DNA of 64,000 nt from Arthrobacter sp. CAN_C5 (GCF_017875735.1 NZ_JAGGMZ010000001.1:2728001-2792000); one strand, 5' to 3'; shown: positions 31,865 to 42,050, counted from the first letter of the stretch. A program made the numbers and translations. Notes: a model not told the origin generated them from the letters alone.

Positions 31865-32478
31865 AGCGCCCCCTTGGTAGACGGAATGCCCTCCACCCGT
31901 GGGTCAGGCTCCACCGCAGCCCTGAGGGCGCGGGCAAATGCCTTGAACTGGGCCTCAACGATGTGGTGCGGGTCCCTCCCGCCAAGGACGGTCATGTGCA
32001 AGCAGATCTGGGCGTGCAGGGTGATGGCCTCGAAGACGTGGCGGGTCAGCGAGCCGGTGAAGTGTCCACCGATCAGGTGGTACTCCTGGCCTGCGGGTTC
32101 GCCGGTGTGCACCAGATAGGGCCTGCCTGAGATGTCGACGACCGCGTTGGCCAGCGCCTCATCAAGGGGAACCGTCGCTTCGCCGAACCGGCGGATCCCG
32201 GCCTTGCTGCCCAGGGCCTCCCGGAGCACTTCGCCGAGGGTGATGGCTACGTCCTCGACGGTGTGGTGGACGTCAATGTGGGTATCGCCAGTGGCACGGA
32301 CCGTCAGGTCGATCAGGGAGTGCTTCGCCAGGGCTGTCAGCATGTGGTCGTAGAACGGCACCGAGGTGCTGATCTCCGCTCGGCCTGTGCCGTCCAGATC
32401 CACCTGGACGAAGACCGATGATTCGCTGGTGGCCCGCTCCCGGCTCGCAGTGCGTCCGACGGTGGTTTCCACGCTCAT
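31861..32478 (-). CDS. hisB: Imidazoleglycerol-phosphate dehydratase
   Basis: Manganese enzyme, 205 residues, not fused to the phosphatase domain. The metal ligand motifs HHTVEDVAI and [12 protein letters not shown] (the internal repeat of the fold) and [12 protein letters not shown] are intact. The frame opens upstream to 32514, but the ATG at 32478 with GAAGGACAG upstream is the better start. Confidence 0.95.
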   Translation of the reverse strand: MSVETTVGRTASRERATSESSVFVQVDLDGTGRAEISTSVPFYDHMLTALAKHSLIDLTVRATGDTHIDVHHTVEDVAITLGEVLREALGSKAGIRRFGEATVPLDEALANAVVDISGRPYLVHTGEPAGQEYHLIGGHFTGSLTRHVFEAITLHAQICLHMTVLGGRDPHHIVEAQFKAFARALRAAVEPDPRVEGIPSTKGAL

Positions 32479-32589
32479 GACTGTCCTTCGGTTGGTTCGT
32501 TTCGCTTGGTGCATAGCGGATGGGTGCTGGGTGATGCGGTGGTTCGTGTCGCCAACGCGCGATGCCGCTGGGCACGGTCTCCTACCAGT

Positions 32590-33699
32590 CTAGGAGACGG
32601 TCCTGCCCAGCAACGATCCCAGAGTGTCAAGGAACACTGTGGTTTCGGTCTCGGTACCGGCCGTGACCCTCAGATGGCCGGGGATGCCAACGTCACGGAT
32701 CAGGACGCCCGCGTCGAGCAGGCCCTGCCAGATACGTTGTGGATCCTCAAGACCTCCGAAGAGGACGAAGTTGGCGTCCGACGGGACCGGTGACAGTCCC
32801 AGACCCCGCAGGCTCTCGACGATCCGGTCCCGCTGCGCCTTGATGTTTTCCACATTGGCAAGCAGCTTCCCGGAGTGGGTCAGGGCGGCGTTGGCGGTCG
32901 CCTGCGTCACTGCCGAGAGGTGATATGGCAGGCGGACCAGCCGCAGCGCATCAGTAACCTCGGGTGCGGACGCCAGATAACCGAGACGGGTTCCGGCCAT
33001 GGCAAAGGCCTTGCTCATGGTGCGGGACACCACGAGGCGCTCGCGGCCCTCCAGTAGGGTCAGGGCGCTGACCGTGCCGGTGTGGGCAAACTCTGCGTAG
33101 GCTTCATCGACGATCACGATCGCCTGGGCGTCCTCGCTGGCCTCATAAACGGCTTCCACGACGTCCAGCCCAAGGGCGGAACCGGTGGGATTGTTGGGCG
33201 AGCAAAGGAAAACGATGTTTGCCCCGGACTGCTGTACCTGGCGGGCAGCATCGCCGGCACTGAGATCAAACTGCCCGTTTCCTTCCCCGGCGATGTACCG
33301 GGTGCCGGTGCTGCTGGCAAGGAGCGGATACATGGAGTAGGTCGGCGGGAAGCCAATCGCGGACCGACCCGGCCCCCCGAAAGCCTGCAGAAGGTGCTGC
33401 AGCACCTCATTGGACCCGTTCGCCGCCCAGAGGTTGTCCGGAGTCAGCCCGTGGCCCAGGTACCGGGCCAGGTTGGTGCGGAGCTCGGTGAACTCCCGGT
33501 CCGGGTACCGGTTCAGGCCGCCGACCTCATGGCTGATCGCAGCGATGATTGCCTCCCGCACCTCGTCCGGGACCCCGTAGGTGTTCTCGTTGACATTCAG
33601 GAGGATCGGGACGTCCAGCTGGGGGGCACCGTAAGGGTGCTTCCCCCGGAGATCGTCGCGTAGGGGCAATCGGCTCAACCGCTCAAACTGTTCGCTCAC
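32590..33699 (-). CDS. hisC: Histidinol-phosphate aminotransferase
   Basis: 369-residue fold type I PLP enzyme. FLCSPNNPTGSALG, IVDEAYAEF and the PLP lysine in SRTMSKAFAMAGTRLGY are conserved; the C-terminal arginine segment GHLRVTAGTETE binds substrate phosphate. It starts at GTG 33699, probably the first gene of the his run; hisB follows after 111 bases. hisD, usually just upstream of hisC, is not here. Confidence 0.94.
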   Translation of the reverse strand: MSEQFERLSRLPLRDDLRGKHPYGAPQLDVPILLNVNENTYGVPDEVREAIIAAISHEVGGLNRYPDREFTELRTNLARYLGHGLTPDNLWAANGSNEVLQHLLQAFGGPGRSAIGFPPTYSMYPLLASSTGTRYIAGEGNGQFDLSAGDAARQVQQSGANIVFLCSPNNPTGSALGLDVVEAVYEASEDAQAIVIVDEAYAEFAHTGTVSALTLLEGRERLVVSRTMSKAFAMAGTRLGYLASAPEVTDALRLVRLPYHLSAVTQATANAALTHSGKLLANVENIKAQRDRIVESLRGLGLSPVPSDANFVLFGGLEDPQRIWQGLLDAGVLIRDVGIPGHLRVTAGTETETTVFLDTLGSLLGRTVS

Positions 33700-33740
33700 C
33701 TCTCAAGGTTAAGCGCGGAGCCCGCCAGTACAGAATCGGG

Positions 33741-33936
33741 CCACCTGCAAGTCCGCGCTACCACCTGCAAGGCCACGCTGACAGGCAAGTCCATGTTGGC
33801 AGGTAAGCGCACAACCGTTGGCGCACCGCGTCGGCGGCCGAAAGCTGGCGGACCGGGTTGGCTATATTGACGGGCCGGCAGTGACCTGACGGGCCGGCAG
33901 TGAATTGCGCTGCGAGGGTGCTTCTGCGAGGGTGCT
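33741..33936. repeat. Cluster of short tandem duplications between hisC and the LysM gene
   Basis: Three separate two-copy repeats lie within 200 bases: CCACCTGCAAG at 33741 and 33761 (period 20), TGACGGGCCGGCAGTGA at 33868-33884 and 33887-33903 (period 19), and CTGCGAGGGTGCT at 33910-33922 and 33924-33936 (period 14). No gene was found in this 242-base gap, which must include the hisC promoter. Confidence 0.7.
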
Positions 33937-33941
33937 GCGGG

Positions 33942-34301
33942 TCACCGTCCGGACGGGATATCCAGCTGCTGCCCAGCCTGCAGTACCGAGGTGCTGAGGC
34001 TGTTCAGTTCGACGATCTCGGCCACGACGTCGCGTGGGTCCCGCTCGGGAGCAAACTCGGTGGCCAGGTGCCAGATGGTTTCGCCGGAGGCTACGCTCAC
34101 GCTGACGGTCTGGGTGAATTCACCGTGTTCGCTGGAGGCCTTCGCCGGGGAGTTGAAGAAGCCGGACAACATGAGGGCGGCTGATGCCAGCAGCACGATC
34201 GGCAGGCCGACCAACAGGAGCCTGCCGCGGCGGGTGAGCCGCAGTTTTGCGCGGCTGGTGTCACGGGCGGGGGAATCTTGGTGTGTGGTGATGACAGACA
34301 T
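33942..34301 (-). CDS. LysM membrane protein, probable SOS-induced division inhibitor (YneA/ChiZ-like)
   Basis: 119 residues: a basic N-terminus, one membrane helix (about 29-50, LLLVGLPIVLLASAALMLSGF), and a C-terminal LysM domain (VASGETIWHLATEFAPE ... LNSLSTSVLQAGQQLDIP). Size, topology and divergent position next to lexA match YneA of Bacillus and the Rv2719c/ChiZ and DivS genes of actinobacteria, which block cell division during DNA damage. An SOS-like box lies about 115 bases upstream. The identity of function is inferred from context; sequence similarity outside LysM is low. Confidence 0.85.
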   Translation of the reverse strand: MSVITTHQDSPARDTSRAKLRLTRRGRLLLVGLPIVLLASAALMLSGFFNSPAKASSEHGEFTQTVSVSVASGETIWHLATEFAPERDPRDVVAEIVELNSLSTSVLQAGQQLDIPSGR

Positions 34302-34413
34302 GGATACACCTCTCTGTACTCGAATCAGTCCATTCGATCCCGGCGCTGCGGCCGGGCCCGGCCAACGGGCCGGGGATCCTGTTCGACTGTAAAACCGGGT
34401 GAACCCGTTTTGT

Positions 34414-34429
34414 TCGAACTTATCTTCGA
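34414..34429. promoter_or_regulatory. SOS box proximal to the LysM gene
   Basis: TCGAACTTATCTTCGA matches TCGAACNNNNGTTCGA at all but one position. It lies 113 bases upstream of the LysM gene start and is one of two boxes in the 350-base divergent spacer. That spacer holds no other gene; a second inverted repeat TCGAAT-N6-ATTCGA at 34320-34337 has the wrong spacing for LexA. Confidence 0.75.
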
Positions 34430-34481
34430 ATTACTGCTTGTTTATTTTTAGCACTCATTGACGAACTTTGTCGAGACACGA

Positions 34482-34497
34482 TCGAACAAATGTTTGA
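34482..34497. promoter_or_regulatory. lexA: SOS box proximal to lexA
   Basis: TCGAACAAATGTTTGA matches the actinobacterial LexA consensus with one substitution (C to T), in a position where Y is often accepted. It is 155 bases upstream of the lexA GTG and should mediate autorepression. Confidence 0.8.
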
Positions 34498-34651
34498 AAA
34501 CGTGTCCTAACTCCCATACCGTTAGGGCAAGGATGATGGTTTGGTTCCAGCAGAAATCAGCACATCATCCGCCACTGACAAAATAAGCTCGGCCCCTGAA
34601 AACATCAGGATCCGCCGGGTCACCTGGATTCTTATCGAAGGGACAGCGACC

Positions 34652-35410
34652 GTGAAAGAGTCCGACGGACCACTGGATGAACAGACCTCCGACCTGGCTC
34701 CCACGGCCCTCCCCGCCCGTGGCCGCCCCCGGGGTCGGCAGGTGCCCAAGGGAATGACCGTCCGGCAGAAGAAAATCCTGGAGACCATCCAGCGGGCGAT
34801 CGGCACCAACGGCTATCCCCCGTCCATGCGCGAGATCGGAGACACGGTGGGGCTGGCGAGCCTGTCAAGCGTCACCCACCAGCTCTCGCAGCTGGAAAGG
34901 ATGGGGTACCTAAGGCGGGATCCGAAGCGGCCCCGCGCGATGGAGATCCTGCTGCCCCTCACCCTTGATCACGACCAGAAGGGCGCCGCCGCTGGGACCG
35001 CTGCGGGAGCTCCAACCGAGATCGGCGGTGCCATTGACGCTGCAATGGTTCCCATGGTCGGCCGGATTGCTGCTGGTGGGCCCGTCCTCGCGGACCAAGT
35101 GGTCGAGGACGTCATGCCGCTGCCGCGGCAGCTGGTGGGCCACGGCGACCTGTTCATGCTTCGCGTTTATGGGGACTCAATGATCGACGCGGCGATCTGC
35201 GACGGCGACTGGGTGGTGGTCCGTCGGCAGCAGGAAGCCCAGAACGGTGACATCGTGGCAGCACTGCTGGACGACGAGGCGACGGTGAAAACGTTCCGCC
35301 AGCGTGACGGCCACACCTGGCTCCTGCCGCAGAACACCCAGTACGAGCCGATCCTCGGCGATCAGGCCACCATTATGGGCAAGGTCGTCTCGGTGATGCG
35401 CGCCCTCTAG
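34652..35410 (+). CDS. lexA: LexA repressor
   Basis: SOS repressor that cuts itself when RecA filaments form. The 252-residue protein has a winged-helix N-domain (about 38-105, with [20 protein letters not shown]), the cleavage site Ala-Gly in VGRIAAGGP, and the S24-type catalytic Ser in YGDSMIDA and Lys in DEATVKTF. Although the frame opens at 34541, the GTG at 34652 follows GAAGGGA with 8-base spacing and is the likely start. Its stop codon and that of the convergent helicase share the palindrome CTAG. Confidence 0.97.
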   Translation: MKESDGPLDEQTSDLAPTALPARGRPRGRQVPKGMTVRQKKILETIQRAIGTNGYPPSMREIGDTVGLASLSSVTHQLSQLERMGYLRRDPKRPRAMEILLPLTLDHDQKGAAAGTAAGAPTEIGGAIDAAMVPMVGRIAAGGPVLADQVVEDVMPLPRQLVGHGDLFMLRVYGDSMIDAAICDGDWVVVRRQQEAQNGDIVAALLDDEATVKTFRQRDGHTWLLPQNTQYEPILGDQATIMGKVVSVMRAL

Positions 35411-37425
35411 CGGGGCTCGCCAGCCAGACGCTCCAGGACCCCTAGCGCCGTCGCGCGATCGGTGGTGGACCAGAACGGGGGAAGTGCGGCACGTAGGAAC
35501 GAGCCGTACCGTGCGTTGGCCAGCCTGGAGTCCAGGATCGCCACCACCCCCTTGTCTTCGGTCGCGCGGATCAGCCGTCCGGCGCCCTGGGCGAGCCGGA
35601 CAGCCGCATGCGTCGCGGAAACGCTCATGAAGCCGTTGCCGCCAGCCTTGGCCACCGCCCTCGTCCGGGCTGTCATCAGGGGGTCGTCGGGCCGGGGGAA
35701 CGGAATCCGGTCGATGGTCACGAGTCGGCAGGACCTGCCGGGCACGTCCACTCCCTGCCACAACGACATGGTGCCGAACAGGCAGGTGTCCGGCTCATCG
35801 GAAAACTGCTTGACCAGGGCGGACATCGAGGAGTCGCCCTGGCACAGGATGTCGAAGTCGACCCGGGGTCGCAGCGCCTCTGCCGCTTCTTCCGCGGCGC
35901 GGCGGGACGAGAACAACCCGAGTGCCCCACCCCGGGAGGCCTTGAGAAGCACCTCCAGCTCATCGAGTTGGGCCGGCGAGGTGCCACGCTCAGGCTTGGG
36001 CAGATCCTTCGCCACGTAGAGCACGCCCTGCTTCGGGTAGTCGAACGGACTGCCGACGTCGACCCCGGTCCAGGAGGGCGCAGACGCCCCGGCAAGCCCC
36101 AGCGAACCGGCGACCGGTCCGAACTCGGAACCGATGGCGAGGGTCGCCGACGTCAGCACCACCGTGTGGTCGGCGAAGAGCCCCTCCCGCAATTTCCCTG
36201 CGACGGAGAGCGGCGCAATGTTGATCGTGGCGGGCGCAGTGTCGTCAGGCTGCGAATACCCGGTACCCGGAGAGAAGGTGCTGGGCCGTGACGCCCACAG
36301 CACTTCCCCAGCGGGGGTCGCGGTGAGCAGTCGTTCACACAGTTCAAAGACCGCCATGACATGGGACTTGGCCATCTGCCGGCCACCGTCCGCCGGGGTT
36401 GGGCCATCCCCCTTCGCATCCGAGAGCACCGCGCGGCAGGCCTCACGGACCTGCGTGATGGCGGATTCCTGGTCCTCGGTGAGGCCTGCAGCCATCAGGC
36501 CGGAAGGGATGCCCTCGACCGTCGACTCGAAGAAGCGGTTCGCTGAATCCAGGGGTTCAGCGCTCACTGACAGGTGTCGGCGCGCCGCTGAGGCAGCGGC
36601 GGAGATCATGCCGGTCGAAAGCTGCCCGGAGACCGCGCCCGTGACCCTGTCATGCAGTTCGTGTGCCTCATCAATGACCACCACGTCGTACTCGGGCAGG
36701 ACGGCCAGCCCTTCGAACGCGCTGATGGCCAGCATGGCGTGGTTGGTAATGACGATGTCGGCGTCCCCCGCCTTCGCCCGGGCCCGCTCGCTGAAACATT
36801 CAGCTGCAACAGGGCATTTCTGGGCTCCCAGACACTCCATGCTGCTCACCGACACCTGACGCCAGGCCTGCTCGCTGACGCCAGGGGTAAGTTCGTCGCG
36901 GTCACCCGTCTCAGTGTCCTCCGCCCATTCCCGGAGCCGGACCACCTCGCGGCCCAGCGGTGTGGCCGGGCCTGCCGCCGGGTGGGGTGCAGCGGTGTCC
37001 TCACCGAGGCTGAAGAGCGCGTCGGGGGCCCCTTCCTCAGGGAAGCCGCCGCCGGTCTTGTGCTTGCAGACGTAGTTCCCGCGGCCCTTGAGGAGGACAA
37101 CGTCCACCGGGCGCGGCAGTTTGCCGTTTAACGCCTTCAGGAGCCGGGGCACATCCCGGCCGACTATCTGAGCCTGGAGGGCGAGGGTCGCCGTCGACAC
37201 GATTGCTGGCTTGTCGTGGGTCAGGGCGTGGGAGATCAGCGGAATGAGGTAGGCCAGAGACTTGCCGGTACCCGTTCCCGCCTGGACCAGCAGGTGGTCG
37301 CCGGAATTGAGCGCCTCGGCGACCCGCTGCGTCATCTCGTGCTGGCCGGTGCGGTTCTCACCACCCATGGCTTCGACTGCGGCATCGAGGAGTTCCAGCG
37401 GCCCGGTGGCGCCGCTCTCAGGCAT
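35407..37425 (-). CDS. dinG: ATP-dependent DNA helicase, DinG/XPD family
   Basis: 672-residue superfamily 2 helicase. Motif [14 protein letters not shown] (about residue 46), DEAH box VVIDEAHEL, motif VI region [10 protein letters not shown]. The Fe-S cluster cysteines are visible: CKHKTGGG, then [15 protein letters not shown] (about residues 120-210). Likely unwinds recombination or R-loop substrates. It overlaps hflX by 8 bases (start at 37425 before hflX stop). In E. coli dinG is SOS-induced; no SOS box is visible here, where transcription would come from hflX. Confidence 0.93.
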   Translation of the reverse strand: MPESGATGPLELLDAAVEAMGGENRTGQHEMTQRVAEALNSGDHLLVQAGTGTGKSLAYLIPLISHALTHDKPAIVSTATLALQAQIVGRDVPRLLKALNGKLPRPVDVVLLKGRGNYVCKHKTGGGFPEEGAPDALFSLGEDTAAPHPAAGPATPLGREVVRLREWAEDTETGDRDELTPGVSEQAWRQVSVSSMECLGAQKCPVAAECFSERARAKAGDADIVITNHAMLAISAFEGLAVLPEYDVVVIDEAHELHDRVTGAVSGQLSTGMISAAASAARRHLSVSAEPLDSANRFFESTVEGIPSGLMAAGLTEDQESAITQVREACRAVLSDAKGDGPTPADGGRQMAKSHVMAVFELCERLLTATPAGEVLWASRPSTFSPGTGYSQPDDTAPATINIAPLSVAGKLREGLFADHTVVLTSATLAIGSEFGPVAGSLGLAGASAPSWTGVDVGSPFDYPKQGVLYVAKDLPKPERGTSPAQLDELEVLLKASRGGALGLFSSRRAAEEAAEALRPRVDFDILCQGDSSMSALVKQFSDEPDTCLFGTMSLWQGVDVPGRSCRLVTIDRIPFPRPDDPLMTARTRAVAKAGGNGFMSVSATHAAVRLAQGAGRLIRATEDKGVVAILDSRLANARYGSFLRAALPPFWSTTDRATALGVLERLAGEPR

Positions 37426-38962
37426 GCTGGCGGAATTCCTCCAGGTCAGCGGCGAGACCCTCGCGCACCATCACGTCGAGCCGGGTTCCCGACTCCATGT
37501 GCTCGAGATTGAGGATCTCGGCGTCGGACTGGTGCAGGCGGCTCACGACGTCGCCGCGCTCATAGGGCACCAGAAGGGTCAGCTTCACACTGGGGCGGGG
37601 AATGGCGGCACTGATGGCTTCCAGGAGCTCGGGGATGCCCTGCCCGGTGCGGGCCGAGACCACCACGTGCCGTGGTTCGCGCTGACGCAGGCGCTCGATC
37701 ACAAACGGATCTGCGGCGTCGGCCTTGTTCAGGACGATGATCTCGGGGACCTTGCGGGCGTCGACCTCGGCGAGGACCTCGCGGACGGCGGCGATCTGGC
37801 CCTCCGGGTCCGGGTGGGAGACATCCACGACGTGCAGGATCAGGTCGGAATCGGCGATCTCCTCCAGCGTGGACCGGAACGCTTCGACCAGCTGGGTCGG
37901 CAGCGACCTGACGAACCCGACCGTGTCGGCCAGGGTGTAGCCGAGTCCGTCGGCGGTTTCCGCCTTCCGAACCGTGGGATCGAGGGTGGCGAACAGGGCG
38001 TTCTCCACGAGCACCCCGGCGTCGGTCAGGCGGTTCAGCAGCGAGGACTTGCCTGCGTTGGTGTAACCGGCGATCGCGACCGACGGAATCTCATTGCGAC
38101 GGCGGTTCGCGCGCTTCGTTTCCCGGGCCGGCAACATGCCGCTGATTTCCCGACGCAGCTTCGCCATCCGGGTACGGATCTTCCGACGGTCCAGTTCGAT
38201 TTTCGTTTCACCGGGGCCACGGGAACCCATACCCGCACCGGCGCCACCCACCTGGCCACCAGCCTGCCGGGACATCGAGTCGCCCCAGCCACGCAGCCGT
38301 GGCAACAGATACTCGAGCTGGGCGAGTTCCACCTGGGCCTTGCCCTCGCGGGACTTGGCATGCTGCGCAAAGATGTCCAGGATGAGGGCGGTCCGGTCGA
38401 TGACCTTGACCTTGACGATGTCCTCCAGACCGCGGCGCTGGGAGGGCGAAAGCTCGCTGTCGACGATCACCGTGTCTGCACCGGTAGCCACCACGATATC
38501 CTTGAGCTCCTGGGCCTTGCCCGAGCCGAGGAAGGTGCCGGGGTCCGGCTTGAGACGGCGCTGGACGATCCCGTCGAGCACCTCGGAGCCGGCGGTGGCC
38601 GCTAGGGCTGACAGTTCCCGCAACGAGTTTTCGGCATCCTCAGCGGTGCCTTCGCTCCACAGTCCAGCCAACACCACACGCTCCAGGCGGAGCTGCCGGT
38701 ATTCGACCTCGGTGACGTCTTCCAGCTCGGTGGACAGTCCCGCGACGCGCCGCAGTGCGCGACGCTCCTCAAGATCCTGCTGATCGCCGTCGTAGGACGA
38801 CCGCTCATGATCCTGCCCTGTCGCGGCGCTGGCGAATCGGTTGCCCGCTGCCTTCGCGGACGCTGCTTCGTCTTTCGCCAGGATCCTGTCGATGACTGCC
38901 TGGATCTCGGCTGGGCCAATCTCCGGTTCCGGCGTGGCCGGTCCCCCGTTACTCGTGGACAT
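37418..38962 (-). CDS. hflX: Ribosome-associated GTPase HflX
   Basis: 514 residues. The HflX N-domain (about 100-250, with DTVIVDSELSPSQRRGLE and DRTALILDIFAQHA) is followed by a glycine-rich linker (QAGGQVGGAGAGMGSRGPGE) and the G-domain: G1 GYTNAGKSSL, G3 DTVGF, G4 NKAD. HflX splits stalled ribosomes under stress. The reading frame is open upstream to 39055; the ATG at 38962 after AGGGAG is preferred. The N-terminal ~60 residues are variable and acidic. Confidence 0.95.
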   Translation of the reverse strand: MSTSNGGPATPEPEIGPAEIQAVIDRILAKDEAASAKAAGNRFASAATGQDHERSSYDGDQQDLEERRALRRVAGLSTELEDVTEVEYRQLRLERVVLAGLWSEGTAEDAENSLRELSALAATAGSEVLDGIVQRRLKPDPGTFLGSGKAQELKDIVVATGADTVIVDSELSPSQRRGLEDIVKVKVIDRTALILDIFAQHAKSREGKAQVELAQLEYLLPRLRGWGDSMSRQAGGQVGGAGAGMGSRGPGETKIELDRRKIRTRMAKLRREISGMLPARETKRANRRRNEIPSVAIAGYTNAGKSSLLNRLTDAGVLVENALFATLDPTVRKAETADGLGYTLADTVGFVRSLPTQLVEAFRSTLEEIADSDLILHVVDVSHPDPEGQIAAVREVLAEVDARKVPEIIVLNKADAADPFVIERLRQREPRHVVVSARTGQGIPELLEAISAAIPRPSVKLTLLVPYERGDVVSRLHQSDAEILNLEHMESGTRLDVMVREGLAADLEEFRQHA

Positions 38963-39105
38963 ACGCTCCCTAAAGTGGTGTCCTTCAATGGTAGTCGCCC
39001 ACCCGCGGATCGGGTGAGGCAATTCACTGAGCGCGCAATCGGTCATTTGTTCCACCGGCCCGCCGGGTTGCCGTGGTCCCGGGCTGCCAACGATAGGATC
39101 TCGGC

Positions 39106-39459
39106 ATGTATTCGGCCCGCCATCACTCCCTGATCCGGGAGCTTCGCGCCCTGCCAGCGCCCTCCTGGCTGGAGACCGTGCTCCTGTCCTGCCTGGAACG
39201 GTTGCGGGATGGCGGTCCCACGGAATGGGAGCAGGTACGGGTCGACGACGCGTGGGTTGACGGGGACACCATCTCGATCGTCTATCTGTCCCCCGGTGGG
39301 CAGCAGGCCGGGTTGATCAGGGGCCGGTCGTTCCTTTCGGTCGACGACCCGGTCGAGGCGGGCCGTGACATGGCGGATTATGATGTGGCCGAGCCCCTCG
39401 GTTCCGTCGCAGCGGATCTCGTCTACGACGCCCAGGGCGTCGGCTGGTGGGGAGGCTGA
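39106..39459 (+). CDS. Conserved hypothetical protein
   Basis: 117 residues, acidic, soluble, no signal peptide. It begins MYSARHHSLIRELRALPAP and ends YDAQGVGWWGG; I recognise no domain. GC at third codon positions is high, as in neighbours. Divergent from hflX and 77 bases before the methyltransferase. Function unknown. Confidence 0.7.
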   Translation: MYSARHHSLIRELRALPAPSWLETVLLSCLERLRDGGPTEWEQVRVDDAWVDGDTISIVYLSPGGQQAGLIRGRSFLSVDDPVEAGRDMADYDVAEPLGSVAADLVYDAQGVGWWGG

Positions 39460-39536
39460 GCCCCTGGGGTCGCCCATCGGTCCCGTTGGTTACGTCATAC
39501 GTGAAAGGGCCGGGTGCTCGACTACGCTGGTTTGTT

Positions 39537-40145
39537 ATGGATTCCCACTACTTCAGCGCCCAGCCGTCCGGCCCGGAAATCCGAAAGCCGCTCCGCACGG
39601 TCCTGGCCGGAGTGGAGCGCACCCTGGTGACCTCGTCAGGCATTTTCAGCGCGGACGGCCTCGATAAGGGCACCCGCATTCTCCTGGCTGAGGCGCCCGA
39701 CCCCGAGGGCACCCGCATGCTGGACATTGGCTGTGGCTGGGGGCCACTGGCGCTGACCCTTGCTCTGAAGGCGCCCGACGCCGAGGTGGTTGCCGTCGAT
39801 GTGAACGAACGCGCCCTGGCGCTCACTGCCGAGAACGCGAAACTGCTGGGGCTGCGCAACGTCGTCGCCCAACGCCCCGAAGAGGTGGACGCCGGAGCCA
39901 CCTTCGACACGATCTGGTCAAACCCACCGATCCGGGTAGGCAAGGACGAGTTGCATGCGCTGCTGCTGAAGTGGCTCCCCCGGCTCTCCACGGGCGGGTC
40001 GGCTTTCCTCGTGGTGCAGAAGAACCTCGGCGCGGATTCCCTGCAGAAGTGGCTGGGCGATCAGCTGGGAGTTGGGTACGAGGTGTCGAGGACTGCCTCC
40101 TCGAAGTCCTTCAGGATCATCCAGGTGGAGCGGCTCAGTTCCTGA
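39537..40145 (+). CDS. Class I SAM-dependent methyltransferase, RsmC-like
   Basis: 202 residues. SAM-binding motif LDIGCGWGPLALTLA (about residue 60), acidic motif VVAVDVNERAL and the catalytic NPPIRVG (about residue 126) match the small methyltransferase domain of RsmC/RlmG 16S/23S guanine-N2 enzymes. The N-terminal duplicate domain of E. coli RsmC is absent, as in Gram-positives. Start at 39537 (MDSHYFSAQP): a TACGCT -10 lies 8 bases upstream, hinting at a leaderless mRNA. The upstream extension of the frame is not used. Confidence 0.88.
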   Translation: MDSHYFSAQPSGPEIRKPLRTVLAGVERTLVTSSGIFSADGLDKGTRILLAEAPDPEGTRMLDIGCGWGPLALTLALKAPDAEVVAVDVNERALALTAENAKLLGLRNVVAQRPEEVDAGATFDTIWSNPPIRVGKDELHALLLKWLPRLSTGGSAFLVVQKNLGADSLQKWLGDQLGVGYEVSRTASSKSFRIIQVERLSS

Positions 40146-40169
40146 GATAACCGGCCGGCTTAGACCGGC

Positions 40170-41117
40170 CTAGAGGAACGTCCCGGTTGCCACCAGGACG
40201 GCCGGCCCGCTAAGGCTCACGTGTTCGCGTCCCTCGGGTCCCGCATGGAAACGGACCCCGACGACGCCGCCCGGCACGTCGACGCTCCAGGCGAGAGGGG
40301 CCCCTGCACCGGCCCAGAACCGGGTGGCTGCCGCTGCGGCGCACGCCCCGGTCCCACAGGACAGGGTCTCCCCCACGCCCCGCTCGTGGACCCGCATCCG
40401 GACGCGTCCGACGCCGTCGTGAACGAGCGGGTCGTGGGGCACCACATACTCGACGTTGGTCCCCTCAACGGGGGCTGGCTCGACGAGTGGGGGCGTGAAC
40501 AGGCGCGCGGCATCCAGTTCGGAGGGTTCGGCGAGTGCGACCACCGTGTGAGGGTTGCCCATGCTGATGGACAGGGCCGGCCGCGGCACCTCCAGCCCGT
40601 CGGTCTCCACCAGCGAATCGGTGGCCCTGGAGGCCGCCTCCCCCGGGAAGATAAACTCCCAGGGGCCCATGTCCACCGAGTAGCCGTCGGCGGAACGCTC
40701 CACCACTTTGATGCCACCGCGGGTGGCAATGGACGCCGTTGCACCCTCGGCGAGGGTGAGGAGCCCGGTGGAGACCAGCAGGTGGACGAACACCCGGACG
40801 CCGTTGCCGCACATCTCGGAGAGCGAACCGTCCGCATTGCGGTAGTCCATGAACCATTCGGCGGACGGGTCGCTTTGGAGCAGCGCGCGTCCCTCGGGCA
40901 GATGGTGGGACCTGATGGCCCGGATCAGCCCGTCGGCGCCGATCCCGCGGTGCCGGTCACAGACGGCGACGACGTCGTCGGGACGGATCTGTAATTCACC
41001 GTCGGGATCAGTGACCAGGATGAAGTCGTTGCCGGTGCCGTGCCCCTTGGTGAAGGCCACCCCCGCGAGGGCGCTGGGTGCGGGGGAAAGGAGTGCATCG
41101 GGTCGTGTAGTCACCAC
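40170..41117 (-). CDS. dapF: Diaminopimelate epimerase
   Basis: Interconverts LL- and meso-diaminopimelate for peptidoglycan and lysine. The two catalytic cysteines are in MCGNGVRVF (about residue 103) and ETLSCGTGACAAA (about residue 255); FTKGHGTGNDFI opens the N-domain. 315 residues, slightly long because of an N-terminal extension (MVTTRPDALLSPAPSALAG). The miaA stop is one base from its start. Confidence 0.95.
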   Translation of the reverse strand: MVTTRPDALLSPAPSALAGVAFTKGHGTGNDFILVTDPDGELQIRPDDVVAVCDRHRGIGADGLIRAIRSHHLPEGRALLQSDPSAEWFMDYRNADGSLSEMCGNGVRVFVHLLVSTGLLTLAEGATASIATRGGIKVVERSADGYSVDMGPWEFIFPGEAASRATDSLVETDGLEVPRPALSISMGNPHTVVALAEPSELDAARLFTPPLVEPAPVEGTNVEYVVPHDPLVHDGVGRVRMRVHERGVGETLSCGTGACAAAAATRFWAGAGAPLAWSVDVPGGVVGVRFHAGPEGREHVSLSGPAVLVATGTFL

Positions 41118-41118
41118 T

Positions 41119-42048
41119 CTAGGATAGGCCTAACGTGTGCCGGATGTGATCTGCGGCCCGGGTGGCGAGGAGCGGGTCCTCCCAATCGAGCCAGGTGATG
41201 CGCGGGTCGGCCCGGAACCAGGTGAGCTGTCGGCGGGCGAAGCGTCGGGTGGCGTCGATGGTGTCACTGGCTGCTTCGTCTGCGGTCCACTCCCCGTCAA
41301 GGACGCGCAGGAACTGGGCGTAGCCGAGGGCCCGTGACGCGGTGCGGCCGGTGCGCAGGCCCTGGCTGTCGAGGGTGGCGACTTCGTCGAGTAATCCGTT
41401 GTCCACCATGGTGTGGACCCTGGTGGCGAGCCGTTCCCGCAACAGAGCCCGGTCAACCTGCAGGCCGATCTGCAGTGCCGGCTGGTGGTACCGGCGTTGC
41501 GGCATGAAGGAGCTGAACGGTCGGCCGGTGACCTCATGGACTTCGAGTGCGCGGATCAGGCGCCGTGGGTCGAGGTCCCGCCCCGCGGACACCGGGTCGA
41601 CGTCGGCCAGCCGCTCGCGCAGGGGGTCGGCTCCCGCGCGGGCAAGCTCATCCTCCAACCGGGTGCGGATGGCTGCATCCGTGCCCGGAAATTCCAGGAC
41701 GTCCAGGGCCGCCCGGAGGTAGAGACCGGATCCGCCGACCAGGATCGGCATCCGGCCGCGCCCGCGGATGTCGTCGACCGCCGCCCGCGCCTGCTCCTGG
41801 TACGCGGCCACGCTTGCTTCATCCCGCACGTCGAGCGTGTCGAGCAGATGGTGCGGGACCCCGAGCCGTTCCTCAAGGGTCACCTTGGCGGTGCCAATAT
41901 CCATGCCGCGGTAGAACTGCATGGAGTCCGCGTTGATGATCTCACCGTCGAACCTGCGGGCCAGATCGATGCCGATCGAGGACTTGCCGGACCCGGTGGG
42001 ACCGACGACGGCGACCAGGGGCGGACCGGTGGGCTCGGTGGTTGGCAA
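41119..42048 (-). CDS. miaA: tRNA dimethylallyltransferase
   Basis: Adds the isopentenyl group to A37 of UNN-reading tRNAs. P-loop [11 protein letters not shown] (about residue 15), [21 protein letters not shown] and [11 protein letters not shown] are canonical. 309 residues. Forms a run with miaB upstream (two-base gap) so both steps of ms2i6A37 synthesis are expressed together. Confidence 0.96.
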   Translation of the reverse strand: MPTTEPTGPPLVAVVGPTGSGKSSIGIDLARRFDGEIINADSMQFYRGMDIGTAKVTLEERLGVPHHLLDTLDVRDEASVAAYQEQARAAVDDIRGRGRMPILVGGSGLYLRAALDVLEFPGTDAAIRTRLEDELARAGADPLRERLADVDPVSAGRDLDPRRLIRALEVHEVTGRPFSSFMPQRRYHQPALQIGLQVDRALLRERLATRVHTMVDNGLLDEVATLDSQGLRTGRTASRALGYAQFLRVLDGEWTADEAASDTIDATRRFARRQLTWFRADPRITWLDWEDPLLATRAADHIRHTLGLS

Positions 42049-42050
42049 CG

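Noticed and set aside
34320..34337. TCGAAT-N6-ATTCGA as a third SOS box
   Set aside because: Arms are right but the spacer is six bases; LexA needs four.
38963..39055. Upstream extension of HflX
   Set aside because: No similarity, and a good AGGAG-type site precedes the ATG at 38962.
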